A stretch of 64,000 bases of DNA from Antarcticimicrobium sp040365005 (lineage in GTDB: Bacteria > Pseudomonadota > Alphaproteobacteria > Rhodobacterales > Rhodobacteraceae), in the NCBI RefSeq assembly GCF_040365005.1, contig NZ_BAABWV010000011.1:110594-174593 (forward strand), in the 5' to 3' direction. Each line of letters starts with the position of its first letter. Position 1 is the stretch's first letter. Position numbers and translations under genes: made by a program. Shown here piece by piece: positions 26,374 to 35,803 of this stretch. A model generated the notes under the pieces. That model searched no databases and was not told where the DNA came from. It saw nothing but the letters and a program-made list of their open reading frames with translations.

Positions 26374-27036
26374 TCACGCAGAAACCGCGTCGCTGCGTTC
26401 GCCGAAGATGGCCGATCCGACGCGCACATGGGTGGCCCCCTGCGCGATGGCGGTTTCGAAATCGCCGCTCATCCCCATCGACAGCCCCTCCAGCCCGTTG
26501 CGCGCGGCAAGCTTGGCCAGCAGCGCGAAATGCAGGCTCGGCTCCTCCCCGACCGGGGGGATGCACATCAGCCCGCGCAGCGGCAGGTCGAGCGCGCGGC
26601 AGTCGGCAACAAGCGCGTCGGTATCCTCGGGCAGCACCCCGGCCTTTTGCGGCTCTTCGCCGGTGTTGACCTGGATGAACAGCTCGGGGCAATGGCCCTC
26701 TTCCTGCGCCAGCCGTGCGAGGGCCTTGGCAAGCTTGGGCCGGTCGACCGAATGGATCGCGTCGAACAGGCCGATGGCCTGGCGTGCCTTGTTGCTTTGC
26801 AGCGGCCCGATCAGGTGCAGTTCGACCCCCGGGAACCGGTCCTTGAAGTCCGGCCACTTCCCGGCCGCCTCCTGAACCCGGTTCTCGCCAAAGACCCGCT
26901 GACCCTGCTCCAGCACCGCCTCGACCCGCTCCAGCGGCTGCACCTTGGAAACCGCGATCAGCTTGACCGACCCGGGCGCGCGCCCGGCGGCCTGCTCGGC
27001 TTCGGCGATACGTGTTTTGATCTCGTCCAGCGACAT
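26374..27036 (-). CDS. YggS family pyridoxal-phosphate homeostasis protein
   Basis: 220 residues, alanine-racemase-like barrel. PLP-Lys in KLIAVSKVQP (~residue 27), FGENRVQE, HLIGPLQSNKA and SMGMSGDFETAI all match the YggS/PLPBP family. These proteins carry PLP without known catalysis and buffer vitamin B6 and amino-acid pools. Start ATG 27036 behind AAGGGGG. The porin gene lies upstream and is separated by a terminator, so this gene has its own promoter. Confidence 0.95.
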   Translation of the reverse strand: MSLDEIKTRIAEAEQAAGRAPGSVKLIAVSKVQPLERVEAVLEQGQRVFGENRVQEAAGKWPDFKDRFPGVELHLIGPLQSNKARQAIGLFDAIHSVDRPKLAKALARLAQEEGHCPELFIQVNTGEEPQKAGVLPEDTDALVADCRALDLPLRGLMCIPPVGEEPSLHFALLAKLAARNGLEGLSMGMSGDFETAIAQGATHVRVGSAIFGERSDAVSA

Positions 27037-27083
27037 GATGGCCCCCTTGTGCGGTTGTGGCGGCAGGAAAACACCAGTTTGCG

Positions 27084-27116
27084 GAAAAAGAAAAGGGCAG
27101 GTCCGAGGACCTGCCC
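27084..27116 (-). terminator. Rho-independent terminator of the porin gene
   Basis: On the minus strand, GGGCAGGTC (27116-27108) and GACCTGCCC (27103-27095) form a 9-bp stem with a CTCG loop, followed by TTTTCTTTTT (27094-27085). It lies 28 bp past the porin stop codon, a textbook position for a highly expressed outer-membrane protein gene. Confidence 0.92.
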
Positions 27117-27143
27117 AAATCACGTCAGACGTGACGACAGCTA

Positions 27144-28202
27144 TCAGAAGCTGAAGTACACACCGGCTTGAACGGTGGTGTTGTCGTTCGACATTTCGCG
27201 CCAGCCGGCTTCGAAGGAAGCGCCGCCCCCGAGGTCGTAGGAGTAGTGGATACCGTAGGAGGTACCTTCCTGGTTGTTCGACCCGCCGATGCCATCGCGG
27301 TTGTCGGCACGGCCGGCCAGAACGTCAGCAGCCGAAACTGCGTCTTCGTCGGTGACCCAAACCAGGATGTTCGACGCGGCGCCGATATCCATGTTGCCAT
27401 AGAGGCCCCACTTGGAGATGCCGTCGTTGTCGGCATAGGCCAAGCGAACGCCGTACTGACCCAGATCGCCAGCGATGCTGACTGCGACCTTGTCTTCGAA
27501 CAGAGCGGTCGAGTCCTGCACGGCCAGGGCGGCAGTCCAGTCACCGAAGGTGTAGGCAACGTTGGCCGCGATGCGGGACAGGTTAGATTCGCCTGCTTCC
27601 AGACCGTAGGCGCCGCCGATACCAGTCACTGCAAAATCGTTACGCGCCGAGTAGGACAGGTGGCCGCTGAAGGCACCCGACGAGTACAGGACTTCGACGC
27701 CATTGGCACCGTTGCCGGCCGACGAGTACGCATCCCAGTTGAAGTATTCGCCGTTCACGTTGGTGACCAGCGAGACGAAGCCAGCGCCGTCAACGCCGGT
27801 GCCCGCAGTGCGGGTTTCCAAGTACAGGCCGGACATGTTTTCGACCGCACCGATGATGTTGCCAACTTGCAGCGTGAAGCCACCGTAGCTTGCATAGAAG
27901 CGCGCAGCGTTCCACACACCCGTTTGAGTAAACGAGTTGTTGTCACGGCTCTCGGACTGCATACGCATCCGGGCACCCAGAACAACGCCGCTGTCGGTTT
28001 CGGTCGACATGTCAAACTGCAGACGCAGACGGCTGGTGATGGTCGTCTCGCTGATGCCGTTGTAGCCGGGATCAGTGACGTCGTTGGAGTTGGCTTCGTT
28101 GTAGTCGATGCCGAAACGGCCATAGCCGCTGATGCTCACTTCGGCTGCAGCCATGCCCGCGGTCGCGATCAGTGCAGTCGTTGCGAAAAGAACCTTTTTC
28201 AT
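27144..28202 (-). CDS. Outer-membrane porin (Rhodobacter type)
   Basis: 352 residues: a Sec signal peptide (MKKVLFATTALIATAGMAAA) followed by EVSISGYGRFGIDY, the usual first strand, alternating amphipathic strands throughout, and a C-terminal Phe (GVYFSF) as recognised by the BAM complex. It forms a 16-strand-type general diffusion channel. Codon use is noticeably more biased than that of its neighbours, consistent with very high expression. Start ATG 28202 follows GAGGGAAAG; upstream reading adds 60 unlikely residues. Strong terminator downstream. Confidence 0.93.
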   Translation of the reverse strand: MKKVLFATTALIATAGMAAAEVSISGYGRFGIDYNEANSNDVTDPGYNGISETTITSRLRLQFDMSTETDSGVVLGARMRMQSESRDNNSFTQTGVWNAARFYASYGGFTLQVGNIIGAVENMSGLYLETRTAGTGVDGAGFVSLVTNVNGEYFNWDAYSSAGNGANGVEVLYSSGAFSGHLSYSARNDFAVTGIGGAYGLEAGESNLSRIAANVAYTFGDWTAALAVQDSTALFEDKVAVSIAGDLGQYGVRLAYADNDGISKWGLYGNMDIGAASNILVWVTDEDAVSAADVLAGRADNRDGIGGSNNQEGTSYGIHYSYDLGGGASFEAGWREMSNDNTTVQAGVYFSF

Positions 28203-28532
28203 TTTCTTTCCCTCGGTTTTGAATTCATACGCCCAGACCGGGGAATCCGGCGTGGGTATGGATGTGGGTTTCGCTTTTTCGGGGCCATGTTGGCAAGGCT
28301 TGCAGGCGGGCGTGCAACAAAGTCGTTCCGGATGGTGCAGCTTTGCCACAGTCCTGTGACGCGGCAGCCGGACCTTCTCCAATGCACCTGTCGTCGACAG
28401 TCCTTTCGCGCCGCAGAACCTGCCGAAACGGCACGCCGCGCAGGGCCTTGCACGGGCGCCTTACACTAAGGCCTTGCCCAGCATGGCCCCGTTGGGTAGG
28501 ACAGGCCAGAGCGGAAAACCCAGGGCTGCCCT
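28203..28532. promoter_or_regulatory. 330-bp intergenic region between divergent porin and DUF3576 genes
   Basis: Both flanking genes must be transcribed from here. A 12-bp palindrome CACAG-TC-CTGTG lies at 28347-28358, about 145 bp upstream of the porin start. I could not identify convincing -35/-10 pairs, an sRNA or an additional ORF. Confidence 0.4.
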
Positions 28533-29045
28533 ATGACATTCTTGATAAAGCCGACCAAGGCCGTCGTGATTCTCGCCATTTGCTTGGTGGCGGCATCCTG
28601 CAGCCGGAACCGTGGACCGGACGGTGCCGTTGTTATGGAGACGGTATCGGCTGACGAGCAAGTCGCACACAACCGGGAATCTGCGCCGATGGGCTACGAA
28701 CGCTCCTCGATCTGGGATCTGTTCGGCTCCGGCAAGGGCGACACCAGTGTCCAGGTGAACCGCTATCTCTGGGCCGCGTCGCTGGATGTGCTCAGCTTCC
28801 TGCCGGTGCAGTCGGTCGACCCCTTTACCGGGGTGATCGTCACCGGCTATGGCACCCCGCCGGGCGGCGGGCGGTCCTATCGCGCCACCGTGCATATCAG
28901 CGATCCCGCGCTGGACGCCCGCTCGCTCAAGGTGGCGCTGCAGACCAGCGGCGGCCGCTCGGTCGATCCCGGCACCGCCCGCGCGGTCGAGGACGCGATC
29001 CTGACCCGGGCCCGCCAGTTGCGCGTGCGCGACAGGCGCTTGTAA
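28533..29045 (+). CDS. DUF3576 lipoprotein
   Basis: 170 residues, an alphaproteobacterial family of unknown function. A lipoprotein signal (CLVAASC, acylated Cys near residue 23) leads to a conserved core: SSIWDLFGSG, VNRYLWAASLDVLSFLPVQSVDPFTGVIVT and a C-terminal AVEDAILTRARQLRV. It is regularly found just upstream of leuS and lptE, as here, hinting at an outer-membrane assembly role. A terminator separates it from leuS. Confidence 0.9.
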   Translation: MTFLIKPTKAVVILAICLVAASCSRNRGPDGAVVMETVSADEQVAHNRESAPMGYERSSIWDLFGSGKGDTSVQVNRYLWAASLDVLSFLPVQSVDPFTGVIVTGYGTPPGGGRSYRATVHISDPALDARSLKVALQTSGGRSVDPGTARAVEDAILTRARQLRVRDRRL

Positions 29046-29089
29046 CCGCAAACCGGGCTGGAATGCCGACCGGAACCGAAGTAACACCA

Positions 29090-29113
29090 CGCCGGGTTTT
29101 AACCCGGCGTTTT
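29090..29113 (+). terminator. Rho-independent terminator after the DUF3576 gene
   Basis: CGCCGGGTT (29090-29098) and AACCCGGCG (29101-29109) form a perfect stem, followed by TTTT (29110-29113). It ends only 20 bp before the leuS start codon, so it could also work as a leader attenuator for leuS. Confidence 0.85.
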
Positions 29114-29132
29114 CATTCAAAGGACCGCAGCA

Positions 29133-31691
29133 ATGTCGCGTTACTCTGCCGCTGAAATCGAAGCAAAATGGCAGCAGGCCTGGGACAAGGCCGGGATCTT
29201 CACCGCACGGCGCAGTGCCGACAAGCCGAAGTACTACGTGCTGGAGATGTTCCCCTACCCCTCGGGGCGCATCCACATGGGCCATGTGCGCAACTATACC
29301 ATGGGCGACGTGATCGCGCGCTACAAGCTGGCCACCGGGCACAACGTGCTGCACCCGATGGGCTGGGACGCCTTCGGCATGCCCGCCGAGAACGCCGCGA
29401 TGGCGAGCGGAGGTCACCCCAAGGACTGGACCTATTCCAACATCGCCGACATGCGCGGCCAGATGAAACCGCTGGGCCTGTCGATCGACTGGTCCCGCGA
29501 ATTCGCCACCTGCGACCCGGAATATTACGGCCAGCAGCAGGCGCTGTTCCTGGACATGCTCGACAAGGGCCTCGTCTATCGCAAGAACGCGGTGGTGAAC
29601 TGGGACCCGGTCGACATGACCGTGCTGGCCAACGAACAGGTGATCGACGGCAAGGGCTGGCGCTCGGGCGCCGAGGTCGAGCGACGCGAACTGACCCAGT
29701 GGTTCTTCAAGATCTCCGACATGGCCGAAGAGCTGCTCGAGGCGCTGGACGGGCTGGAAAACTGGCCCGCCAAGGTGCGGCTGATGCAGGAAAACTGGAT
29801 CGGCAAGTCGCGCGGGCTGCAAATGCGGTTCGACCTGACCGAATCGACGCACGGTCATGACGGGATCGAGATCTATACCACCCGGCCCGACACCCTCGCC
29901 GGGGCCAGCTTCATCGCGCTGTCCACCGACCACCCGCTGTCCAAGGCGCTCGAGGCCGACAACCCCGCGCTGGCCGCCTTCAACGCCGAGTGCCGCAAGC
30001 TGGGCACCTCCGAAGCCGAGCTGGAAAAGGCCGAAAAGCGCGGTTTCGACACCGGGCTGACCGTGCGCCATCCGCTCTACCCCGACCAGACCCTGCCGGT
30101 CTGGGTCGCAAATTTCGTTTTGATGGATTACGGCACCGGCGCGATCTTTGCCTGCCCGGCGCATGACCAGCGCGACCTGGATTTCGCGCGCAAGTATGAC
30201 CTGCCGGTGATCGACACATTCGTCGCGATGGACGATGACAGCCGCGTCGGGAACACCGCCTTCGTGCCGCCGAAAACCGAGAAGGTACGCTGGATCAACC
30301 AGCCCGCCGGCATCGAGGTCGCCACCGGGCAAGAGGCGATCGACACCACCATCGACTGGGCCGAGAAAAACGGGCTGGGCCAGGGCAAGACCCAGTTCCG
30401 GCTGCGTGACTGGGGCCTGTCGCGGCAACGCTACTGGGGCTGTCCGATCCCGGTTGTCCATTGCGACAGCTGCGGCGTTGTGCCTGAAAAAAAAGAGAAT
30501 CTTCCGATCCAGCTGCCCTATGACGAGGGTGACAAACCGATCGACTTCTCGATCCCCGGCAACCCGCTCGACCGGCACCCGAACTGGCGCGATTGCACCT
30601 GCCCGAAATGCGGCAAGCCCGCCCGGCGCGAAACCGACACGATGGACACCTTCGTCGATTCGTCGTGGTACTACGCCCGGTTCACCGCGCCACATGCCGA
30701 CACCCCGACCGTGGCGGAAGAGGCCGAGTACTGGATGAACGTCGACCAGTACATCGGCGGCATCGAACACGCGATCCTGCACCTGCTCTATTCCCGTTTC
30801 TTCGCCCGCGCGATGAACCTCACCGGCCACCTGCCCAAGAAGGCGATCGAGCCCTTTGACGCACTGTTCACCCAGGGGATGGTGACGCATGAGATCTACC
30901 AGACCCGCGACGGCAACGGTCGCCCGGTCTATCACCTGCCCGAAGAGGTCGAGGACGGCCACCTGAAGGAAACCGGCGAAGCGGTCGAGATCATCCCCTC
31001 CGCCAAGATGTCGAAATCGAAGAAGAACGTGGTCGACCCGGTCAGCATCATCTCGGCCTATGGCGCCGATACCGCGCGCTGGTTCGTGCTCTCCGACAGC
31101 CCCCCGGAGCGCGACGTGGAATGGACCGCCGCCGGCGCCGAGGCCGCGTTCAAGCACCTGTCCCGCGTCTATCGCATTGCGACCGAGATCGACGCCGATG
31201 CCCCGGCCACCGATCAGGACGCCGCGCTGTTGCGCGAGATGCACAAGTGCATCCACGACGTGACCGGCGGTGTCGAAAGCTTTGGCTTCAACGCCGCGAT
31301 CGCGAAACTCTATGCCTTCACCAACACGCTGGCCAAATCCAAGGCCGGCGGCGGCGCCAAGCGCGAAGCCGCGCTGACCCTGGCCCAGCTCATGGCACCG
31401 ATGACGCCGCACCTGTCGGAGCAGGTCTGGGAGATGCTGGGCGGCGAGGGGCTGATCGCCACCGCACCCTGGCCCAAGGCCGAGGCGGAGATGCTGGTTG
31501 ATGACACCGTCACCCTGCCGATCCAGGTCAACGGCAAGCGGCGCGCGGAAATCAGCGTTTCCAAGGACATGGACAAGGCAGAGGTTGAAAAAGCCGCGCT
31601 GGCAGTAGACGCTGTGCAAAAGGCGCTGGACGGGGCGGCGCCGAAAAAAGTGATCGTCGTCCCCGGACGGATCGTGAATGTCGTCGTTTGA
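29133..31691 (+). CDS. leuS: Leucyl-tRNA synthetase
   Basis: 852 residues, class Ia. The HIGH signature is HMGH (48-51, in PYPSGRIHMGH) and the KMSKS loop AKMSKSKKN lies near residue 625. Between them is the CP1 editing domain (IYTTRPDTLAGASF at ~248). It charges tRNA-Leu and edits mischarged norvaline or isoleucine. It overlaps lptE by 14 bp, starting the leuS-lptE-holA operon that is conserved in many proteobacteria. Confidence 0.98.
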   Translation: MSRYSAAEIEAKWQQAWDKAGIFTARRSADKPKYYVLEMFPYPSGRIHMGHVRNYTMGDVIARYKLATGHNVLHPMGWDAFGMPAENAAMASGGHPKDWTYSNIADMRGQMKPLGLSIDWSREFATCDPEYYGQQQALFLDMLDKGLVYRKNAVVNWDPVDMTVLANEQVIDGKGWRSGAEVERRELTQWFFKISDMAEELLEALDGLENWPAKVRLMQENWIGKSRGLQMRFDLTESTHGHDGIEIYTTRPDTLAGASFIALSTDHPLSKALEADNPALAAFNAECRKLGTSEAELEKAEKRGFDTGLTVRHPLYPDQTLPVWVANFVLMDYGTGAIFACPAHDQRDLDFARKYDLPVIDTFVAMDDDSRVGNTAFVPPKTEKVRWINQPAGIEVATGQEAIDTTIDWAEKNGLGQGKTQFRLRDWGLSRQRYWGCPIPVVHCDSCGVVPEKKENLPIQLPYDEGDKPIDFSIPGNPLDRHPNWRDCTCPKCGKPARRETDTMDTFVDSSWYYARFTAPHADTPTVAEEAEYWMNVDQYIGGIEHAILHLLYSRFFARAMNLTGHLPKKAIEPFDALFTQGMVTHEIYQTRDGNGRPVYHLPEEVEDGHLKETGEAVEIIPSAKMSKSKKNVVDPVSIISAYGADTARWFVLSDSPPERDVEWTAAGAEAAFKHLSRVYRIATEIDADAPATDQDAALLREMHKCIHDVTGGVESFGFNAAIAKLYAFTNTLAKSKAGGGAKREAALTLAQLMAPMTPHLSEQVWEMLGGEGLIATAPWPKAEAEMLVDDTVTLPIQVNGKRRAEISVSKDMDKAEVEKAALAVDAVQKALDGAAPKKVIVVPGRIVNVVV

Positions 31692-32163
31692 CCGCAGAAG
31701 CCTGCTGATCCTGCCGCTGGCGCTCGCCGCCTGCGGCTTTACCCCTGTCTACGGCCCCGGCGGCACCGGCGCGGCCCTGCGTGGCCGGGTGCAGGTGCAG
31801 GAACCCGATTCGCCAGACGAATACGTGCTGACCCGCACGTTGGAGGACAGGCTGGGCCGCGCCACCGTACCGGCCTATGCGCTGAGCTATACGGTCTCGA
31901 CCGAGACCGAGGGCCAGGCGGTGACCTCGACCGGCGAGACCACCCGTTACAGCCTGGTGGGGACGGTCGATTACGTGCTGACCGCGCTGGACGGCGGCGC
32001 AGTCGTCGCCTCGGGCAAGGTCAGCAATTTCACCGGCTATTCCGCCACCGGCTCCACCGTCGAGTCCCTCGCCGGGGAACGCGATGCGGCAGAGCGGTTG
32101 ATGACCCTCCTCGCCGACCAACTCGTCACCCGGATCTACGCCACGGCGGACCTGCCGGAATGA
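31678..32163 (+). CDS. lptE: LPS assembly lipoprotein LptE
   Basis: 161 residues with lipobox LALAAC (acylated Cys ~residue 19) and the GFTPVYG motif right after it, typical of LptE/RlpB. A conserved YSLVGTVDYVL strand and a C-terminal helical segment follow. With LptD it forms the outer-membrane translocon that inserts LPS. Position between leuS and holA supports the call despite low sequence conservation. Confidence 0.9.
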   Translation: MSSFDRRSLLILPLALAACGFTPVYGPGGTGAALRGRVQVQEPDSPDEYVLTRTLEDRLGRATVPAYALSYTVSTETEGQAVTSTGETTRYSLVGTVDYVLTALDGGAVVASGKVSNFTGYSATGSTVESLAGERDAAERLMTLLADQLVTRIYATADLPE

Positions 32164-33185
32164 AACTGTCGGCACGCGAGGCGGACCGTTACTTCGCCCG
32201 GCCCGACCCGGACAAGACCGGCCTGCTGATCTATGGCGCCGACGCGATGCGGGTGTCGCTCAAGCGGCAACAGGTGCTCAAGGCGCTTTTGGGCAAGAAT
32301 GCCGAGGAAGAGATGCGCCTGACCCGTCTGTCGGGCGGCGATCTGCGCAAGGATGCCGCGCAACTGCTTGACGCAGTCAAGGCGGTCGGGTTCTTTCCCG
32401 GCCCGCGCGCCGTCTTTGTCGAAGAGGCCACCGACGGCACCGCCCCGGCGATCCAGGCCGCGCTGCAGGACTGGACCCCGGGCGACGCACAGATCGTGGT
32501 GACCGCCGGCGCGCTCAAGGCGAACTCGAAACTGCGCAAGGCGTTCGAGGGCCACAAGGCCGTCTTCGCGGTCGGGCTGTACGACGATCCCCCCTCGCGC
32601 GACGAGATCGAGCGCACGCTCGCCGACAAGGGCATCCGCGATGTGCCGCGCGACACGATGGCGGCGCTGACCGATCTGGCCAACGATCTGGGGCCGGGCG
32701 ATTTCACCCAGACCATCGAGAAACTCGCCTTGTACAAATTCGGCGACGAATCCCCCGTTTCGCTGGACGATCTCGAGGCCTGCGCACCCCGCTCGACCGA
32801 GGCGGCGATCGACGACGTTCTGAATGTCGTGGCCGAGGGCCGCGCCGGCGAGATCGGCCCGCTGCTGAACCGGTTGCAGGCGCAGGGCACCAACGCGGTC
32901 TCGCTCTGCATCGGGGCCACGCGCCATTTCCGCACGCTCTACGCCGCCGCCTCCGATCCCGGCGGGGCGGCCGCGGGCATCGGGAAACTACGCCCGCCGG
33001 TCTATGGCAAGCGGCGCGATCGTATCCTGCGGCAGGCCCAGGGCTGGGGCGCGGCCAACCTGGAAACCGCACTGACCCTGTTGACCGACACCGACCTGCA
33101 CCTGCGCTCGGCGCGACAGACGGCGCCCGCCATGGCGGTGATGGAACGCGCGCTGATCCGCCTGGCGATGCTGGCGCGGCGTTGA
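32160..33185 (+). CDS. holA: DNA polymerase III subunit delta
   Basis: 341 residues, clamp-loader delta. N-terminal pattern GLLIYGADAMRVSLKRQQVLKALLG, a degenerate AAA+ module without a Walker A motif, and a C-terminal helical collar (AIDDVLNVVAEGRAGE, then THRFR-like ATRHFRTLYAA) fit HolA. It opens the sliding clamp ring for loading. ATGA overlap with lptE; end of the leuS operon. Confidence 0.95.
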   Translation: MKLSAREADRYFARPDPDKTGLLIYGADAMRVSLKRQQVLKALLGKNAEEEMRLTRLSGGDLRKDAAQLLDAVKAVGFFPGPRAVFVEEATDGTAPAIQAALQDWTPGDAQIVVTAGALKANSKLRKAFEGHKAVFAVGLYDDPPSRDEIERTLADKGIRDVPRDTMAALTDLANDLGPGDFTQTIEKLALYKFGDESPVSLDDLEACAPRSTEAAIDDVLNVVAEGRAGEIGPLLNRLQAQGTNAVSLCIGATRHFRTLYAAASDPGGAAAGIGKLRPPVYGKRRDRILRQAQGWGAANLETALTLLTDTDLHLRSARQTAPAMAVMERALIRLAMLARR

Positions 33186-33280
33186 CGCCACGTATCCCGG
33201 TCGTCTGCCCATGAAAGCCCCCCTTGCAGCCGCGCCGCGCCCGGTAAACACTGCACCGGAACGGGAACAGGGAGACCCCA

Positions 33281-33871
33281 ATGTACAAGGTCTATGGAAG
33301 CGTCGCCAGCCGCGCCTTTCGGGTGCTATGGACGCTGGAAGAGATGGGCATCGCCTATGAACACCACGACGCCAAGCCGCAAAGCGACACGGTGCGCGCG
33401 CTGAACCCCTCGGGCAAGATTCCGATCCTGGTTGACGGCGACGCAGTGCTGACGGATTCGGTGGCCATCCTCACCTATCTGGCCGACAAGCATGGGGCGC
33501 TGACCTATCCCGCCGGCACCGTGGAGCGCGCGCATCAGGATGCGCTGACCCACACCATACTGGATGAATTCGACGCGGTGCTCTGGACCTCGGCCCGCCA
33601 CCGCACCGTTCTTCCCGAAGACCTGCGCATCCCGGCCGTGAACGACAGCCTGAAGTGGGAATTTCAACGCAACCTGGATCGCCTGGGCAAACGCCTTGTC
33701 GGGCCGTTCCTGCAAGGTGATGAGATGACGATCGCCGACATCCTTTGCGTCCATTGCCTTGGCTGGGCAAAAAGCGCGGGCTTTCCGGTCGAGAACGACG
33801 TGATGGAGGCCTATTTCAAGGATCTGCGCAAGCGCGACGCCTATGGCCGCACGCTGGCGTTGCTCCCCTGA
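33281..33871 (+). CDS. Glutathione S-transferase family protein
   Basis: 196 residues: N-terminal thioredoxin-like domain (MYKVYGSVASRAFRVLWTLEEM; LNPSGKIPILVDGD with the cis-Pro; then LTDSVAILTYLADKHG) and an all-helical C-terminal domain. It would conjugate or exchange glutathione on an unknown electrophile. Ser at residue 7 or 10 is the likely thiolate-activating residue. It converges with and overlaps the flavoprotein gene by 31 bp. Confidence 0.92.
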   Translation: MYKVYGSVASRAFRVLWTLEEMGIAYEHHDAKPQSDTVRALNPSGKIPILVDGDAVLTDSVAILTYLADKHGALTYPAGTVERAHQDALTHTILDEFDAVLWTSARHRTVLPEDLRIPAVNDSLKWEFQRNLDRLGKRLVGPFLQGDEMTIADILCVHCLGWAKSAGFPVENDVMEAYFKDLRKRDAYGRTLALLP

Positions 33872-35091
33872 CCTGACAGCAGCCGGGCCGCCGCCGCGCG
33901 GCCGGCCCAGCGCCCGGAGGCCAGGCAGGCGGTCAGCAGGTAGCCCCCTGTCGGCGCCTCCCAGTCCAGCATTTCACCTGCGCAAAAGATACCGGGCAGC
34001 GCGCGCAACATGAGTCCGTCATCAAGCGCCGCGCGGGCGACGCCGCCGGCGATCGAGATCGCCTCGTCCATCGGGCGCAGGCCGGCGTGGCGGATCGGCA
34101 GCGCCTTGATCAGCCGCGCCAGACCCGCCTGATCGGCGGGCAAGGGGCGGCCGAACTCTTGCAACAGCGCCAGTCGCGCGGGATCGAGCCTGAGCGCCTT
34201 GCGCAGATGGGTCGAAAGGCTCGCCTTGCCGCGCGGACGGGACATCCGGGCAAGAACCGTCTCGTGCTCCAGGTCCGGCACCAGATCGACGCAAAGCGGC
34301 GCGCCCTCGCGCAGCGCCGGGGTCAGCGGATAGATCCCGCCGCCCTCCAGCCCGCGGCTGGAGATCACCGCCTCGCCGCGCGACGAAAGCCGCCCGGCCC
34401 GGAACCGCACCCCCTTGAGCGGCAGGCCGAACCGCGCGCGCATCGGCTCGGACCAGTGCACGCACAGCCCCGCGTTGGCAGGCGCGAAGGGAGACAGCTC
34501 CACCCCGCGTTCGGCCAGCAGCGGCGCCCAGGCCCCATCGGACCCCAACCGCGCCCAGCTTGCCCCGCCCAGCGCCAGCACCGTCACCTCCGGCAAGATC
34601 CGCACCTCGCCCTCGGGCGTGTCAAAGCCCAGCGCGTCCCCGTCCCAGCCGGTCCAGCGCCAGCGGCTGCGCCGGCGCACCCCCAGCCCGTCCAGCCGGG
34701 CCAGCCAGGCGCGCAGCAGCGGAGAGGCCTTCATTGCCAGCGGAAACACCCGCCCGGTCGAGCCGGTGAACACCTCTTGCCCGAGGGTGCGGACCCAGTC
34801 CTGGACCTCGCCCGGTCCGAACGCCTCCAGCATCGGGCGCAGCCAGTCCGCCGCCGTGCCATAGGCGTGCAGGAAATCGTCGAACGGTTCGTCCTTGGTC
34901 AGGTTCAGCCCGGATTTCCCCGCCATCAGGAGCTTGCGGCCCAGCGACGGCTTGGCCTCGGCCAGCAGCACCGGAATACCGGCACGCCCCAGCATCTCGG
35001 CGGCCATCAGCCCCGCCGGGCCGCCGCCCACGACCACGGCGCGAGGTGTGTCCCCCCCGCCCTGTCCGGTCACGCGCACCCTCCGATCCAT
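33841..35091 (-). CDS. TIGR03862-type HI0933-family flavoprotein
   Basis: 416 residues. N-terminal FAD motif VVVGGGPAGLMAAEML (~residues 19-34), then GRKLLMAGKSGLNLT, the HI0933-family signature, and a C-terminal FAD loop GEMLDWEAPTGGYLLTACLASGRWAG. These YhiN-like proteins are soluble flavoproteins of unresolved function. Start ATG 35091; reading further upstream gives a non-conserved tail. Downstream of the enoyl-CoA hydratase gene on the same strand with about 100 bp between. Confidence 0.88.
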   Translation of the reverse strand: MDRRVRVTGQGGGDTPRAVVVGGGPAGLMAAEMLGRAGIPVLLAEAKPSLGRKLLMAGKSGLNLTKDEPFDDFLHAYGTAADWLRPMLEAFGPGEVQDWVRTLGQEVFTGSTGRVFPLAMKASPLLRAWLARLDGLGVRRRSRWRWTGWDGDALGFDTPEGEVRILPEVTVLALGGASWARLGSDGAWAPLLAERGVELSPFAPANAGLCVHWSEPMRARFGLPLKGVRFRAGRLSSRGEAVISSRGLEGGGIYPLTPALREGAPLCVDLVPDLEHETVLARMSRPRGKASLSTHLRKALRLDPARLALLQEFGRPLPADQAGLARLIKALPIRHAGLRPMDEAISIAGGVARAALDDGLMLRALPGIFCAGEMLDWEAPTGGYLLTACLASGRWAGRAAAARLLSGQGSNASVRP

Positions 35092-35191
35092 CCCGCTGTG
35101 TCCTCCGACGGCCCGATCCGACGTGCCCCCTGCTTCTTCTCTTTGCCAAATACTCCCGCCGGAGGCGCCGCCGTCAAAGCGGGTGACCCGG

Positions 35192-35803
35192 TCAGGAAAC
35201 GCAGAGCGCCCCGATGGCGCGCGCGACCTGGGGATCGGCGGCGCAGGTATCCGCCACGAGCTCCCGCGCCGTCGCCATGAGAGCATCAGGTTCGACGATC
35301 CGGTCGATCAGGCCGAACGCATGGGCCTCCTGCGCGGTGATCTTCTGCCCCGCCATCAGGATCAGCTTGGCCCGCGCCGGGCCGATCAGCGCCGCAAGGC
35401 GCCCCGGGTCGGAGGGTTGCGGCAGGAACCCCAGTTTCATCACCGGGTAAAACACCTTGGCCGTGGGCACCGAGATGCGCAGGTCGCAGGCCAGCGCCAT
35501 GCCCATCGCACCGCCCGCGAGCGTGCCGTTCAGGGCCGCCACGGTCAGCCCCGGAAGCCGCGCGATCGCCCCCGAGAGCCGCTCCCACAGGGGCGAGGTC
35601 GCCAGGCCCGCGCGCGCCGCCTCGAGATCGGCGCCGGCGCTGAACACCTTGCCGGTCCCGGTGAGGATCAGCGCCTGTGCCTCCTGCGCCGTCTCGGCGA
35701 TGCGAGCCAGCTCCTCCAACATCTCCGGGGTCAGCGAATTGGCCTTGTCGGGCCGGTCGATGGTGACGATCCACAGCCCCCCGTCCTGCTCCAGCCGGAT
35801 CAT
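35192..35803 (-). CDS. Enoyl-CoA hydratase/isomerase family protein
   Basis: 203 residues, shorter than the usual ~260 crotonase-fold proteins because the C-terminal trimerisation helices are reduced. The oxyanion-hole segments are present: FSAGADLEAAR (~residue 57) and NGTLAGGAMGMALACDLRI (~95). The usual catalytic Glu positions are not obvious (MKLGFLPQPSDPGRL replaces LG..P..GG), so activity may differ from hydration. Overlaps the SDR gene by 4 bp, suggesting a joint pathway. Confidence 0.87.
   Translation of the reverse strand: MIRLEQDGGLWIVTIDRPDKANSLTPEMLEELARIAETAQEAQALILTGTGKVFSAGADLEAARAGLATSPLWERLSGAIARLPGLTVAALNGTLAGGAMGMALACDLRISVPTAKVFYPVMKLGFLPQPSDPGRLAALIGPARAKLILMAGQKITAQEAHAFGLIDRIVEPDALMATARELVADTCAADPQVARAIGALCVS

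Noticed and set aside
28461..31619. 1052-codon open frame antisense to leuS
   Set aside because: A shadow of leuS, which has the complete class I synthetase motifs; the antisense product has no domain.
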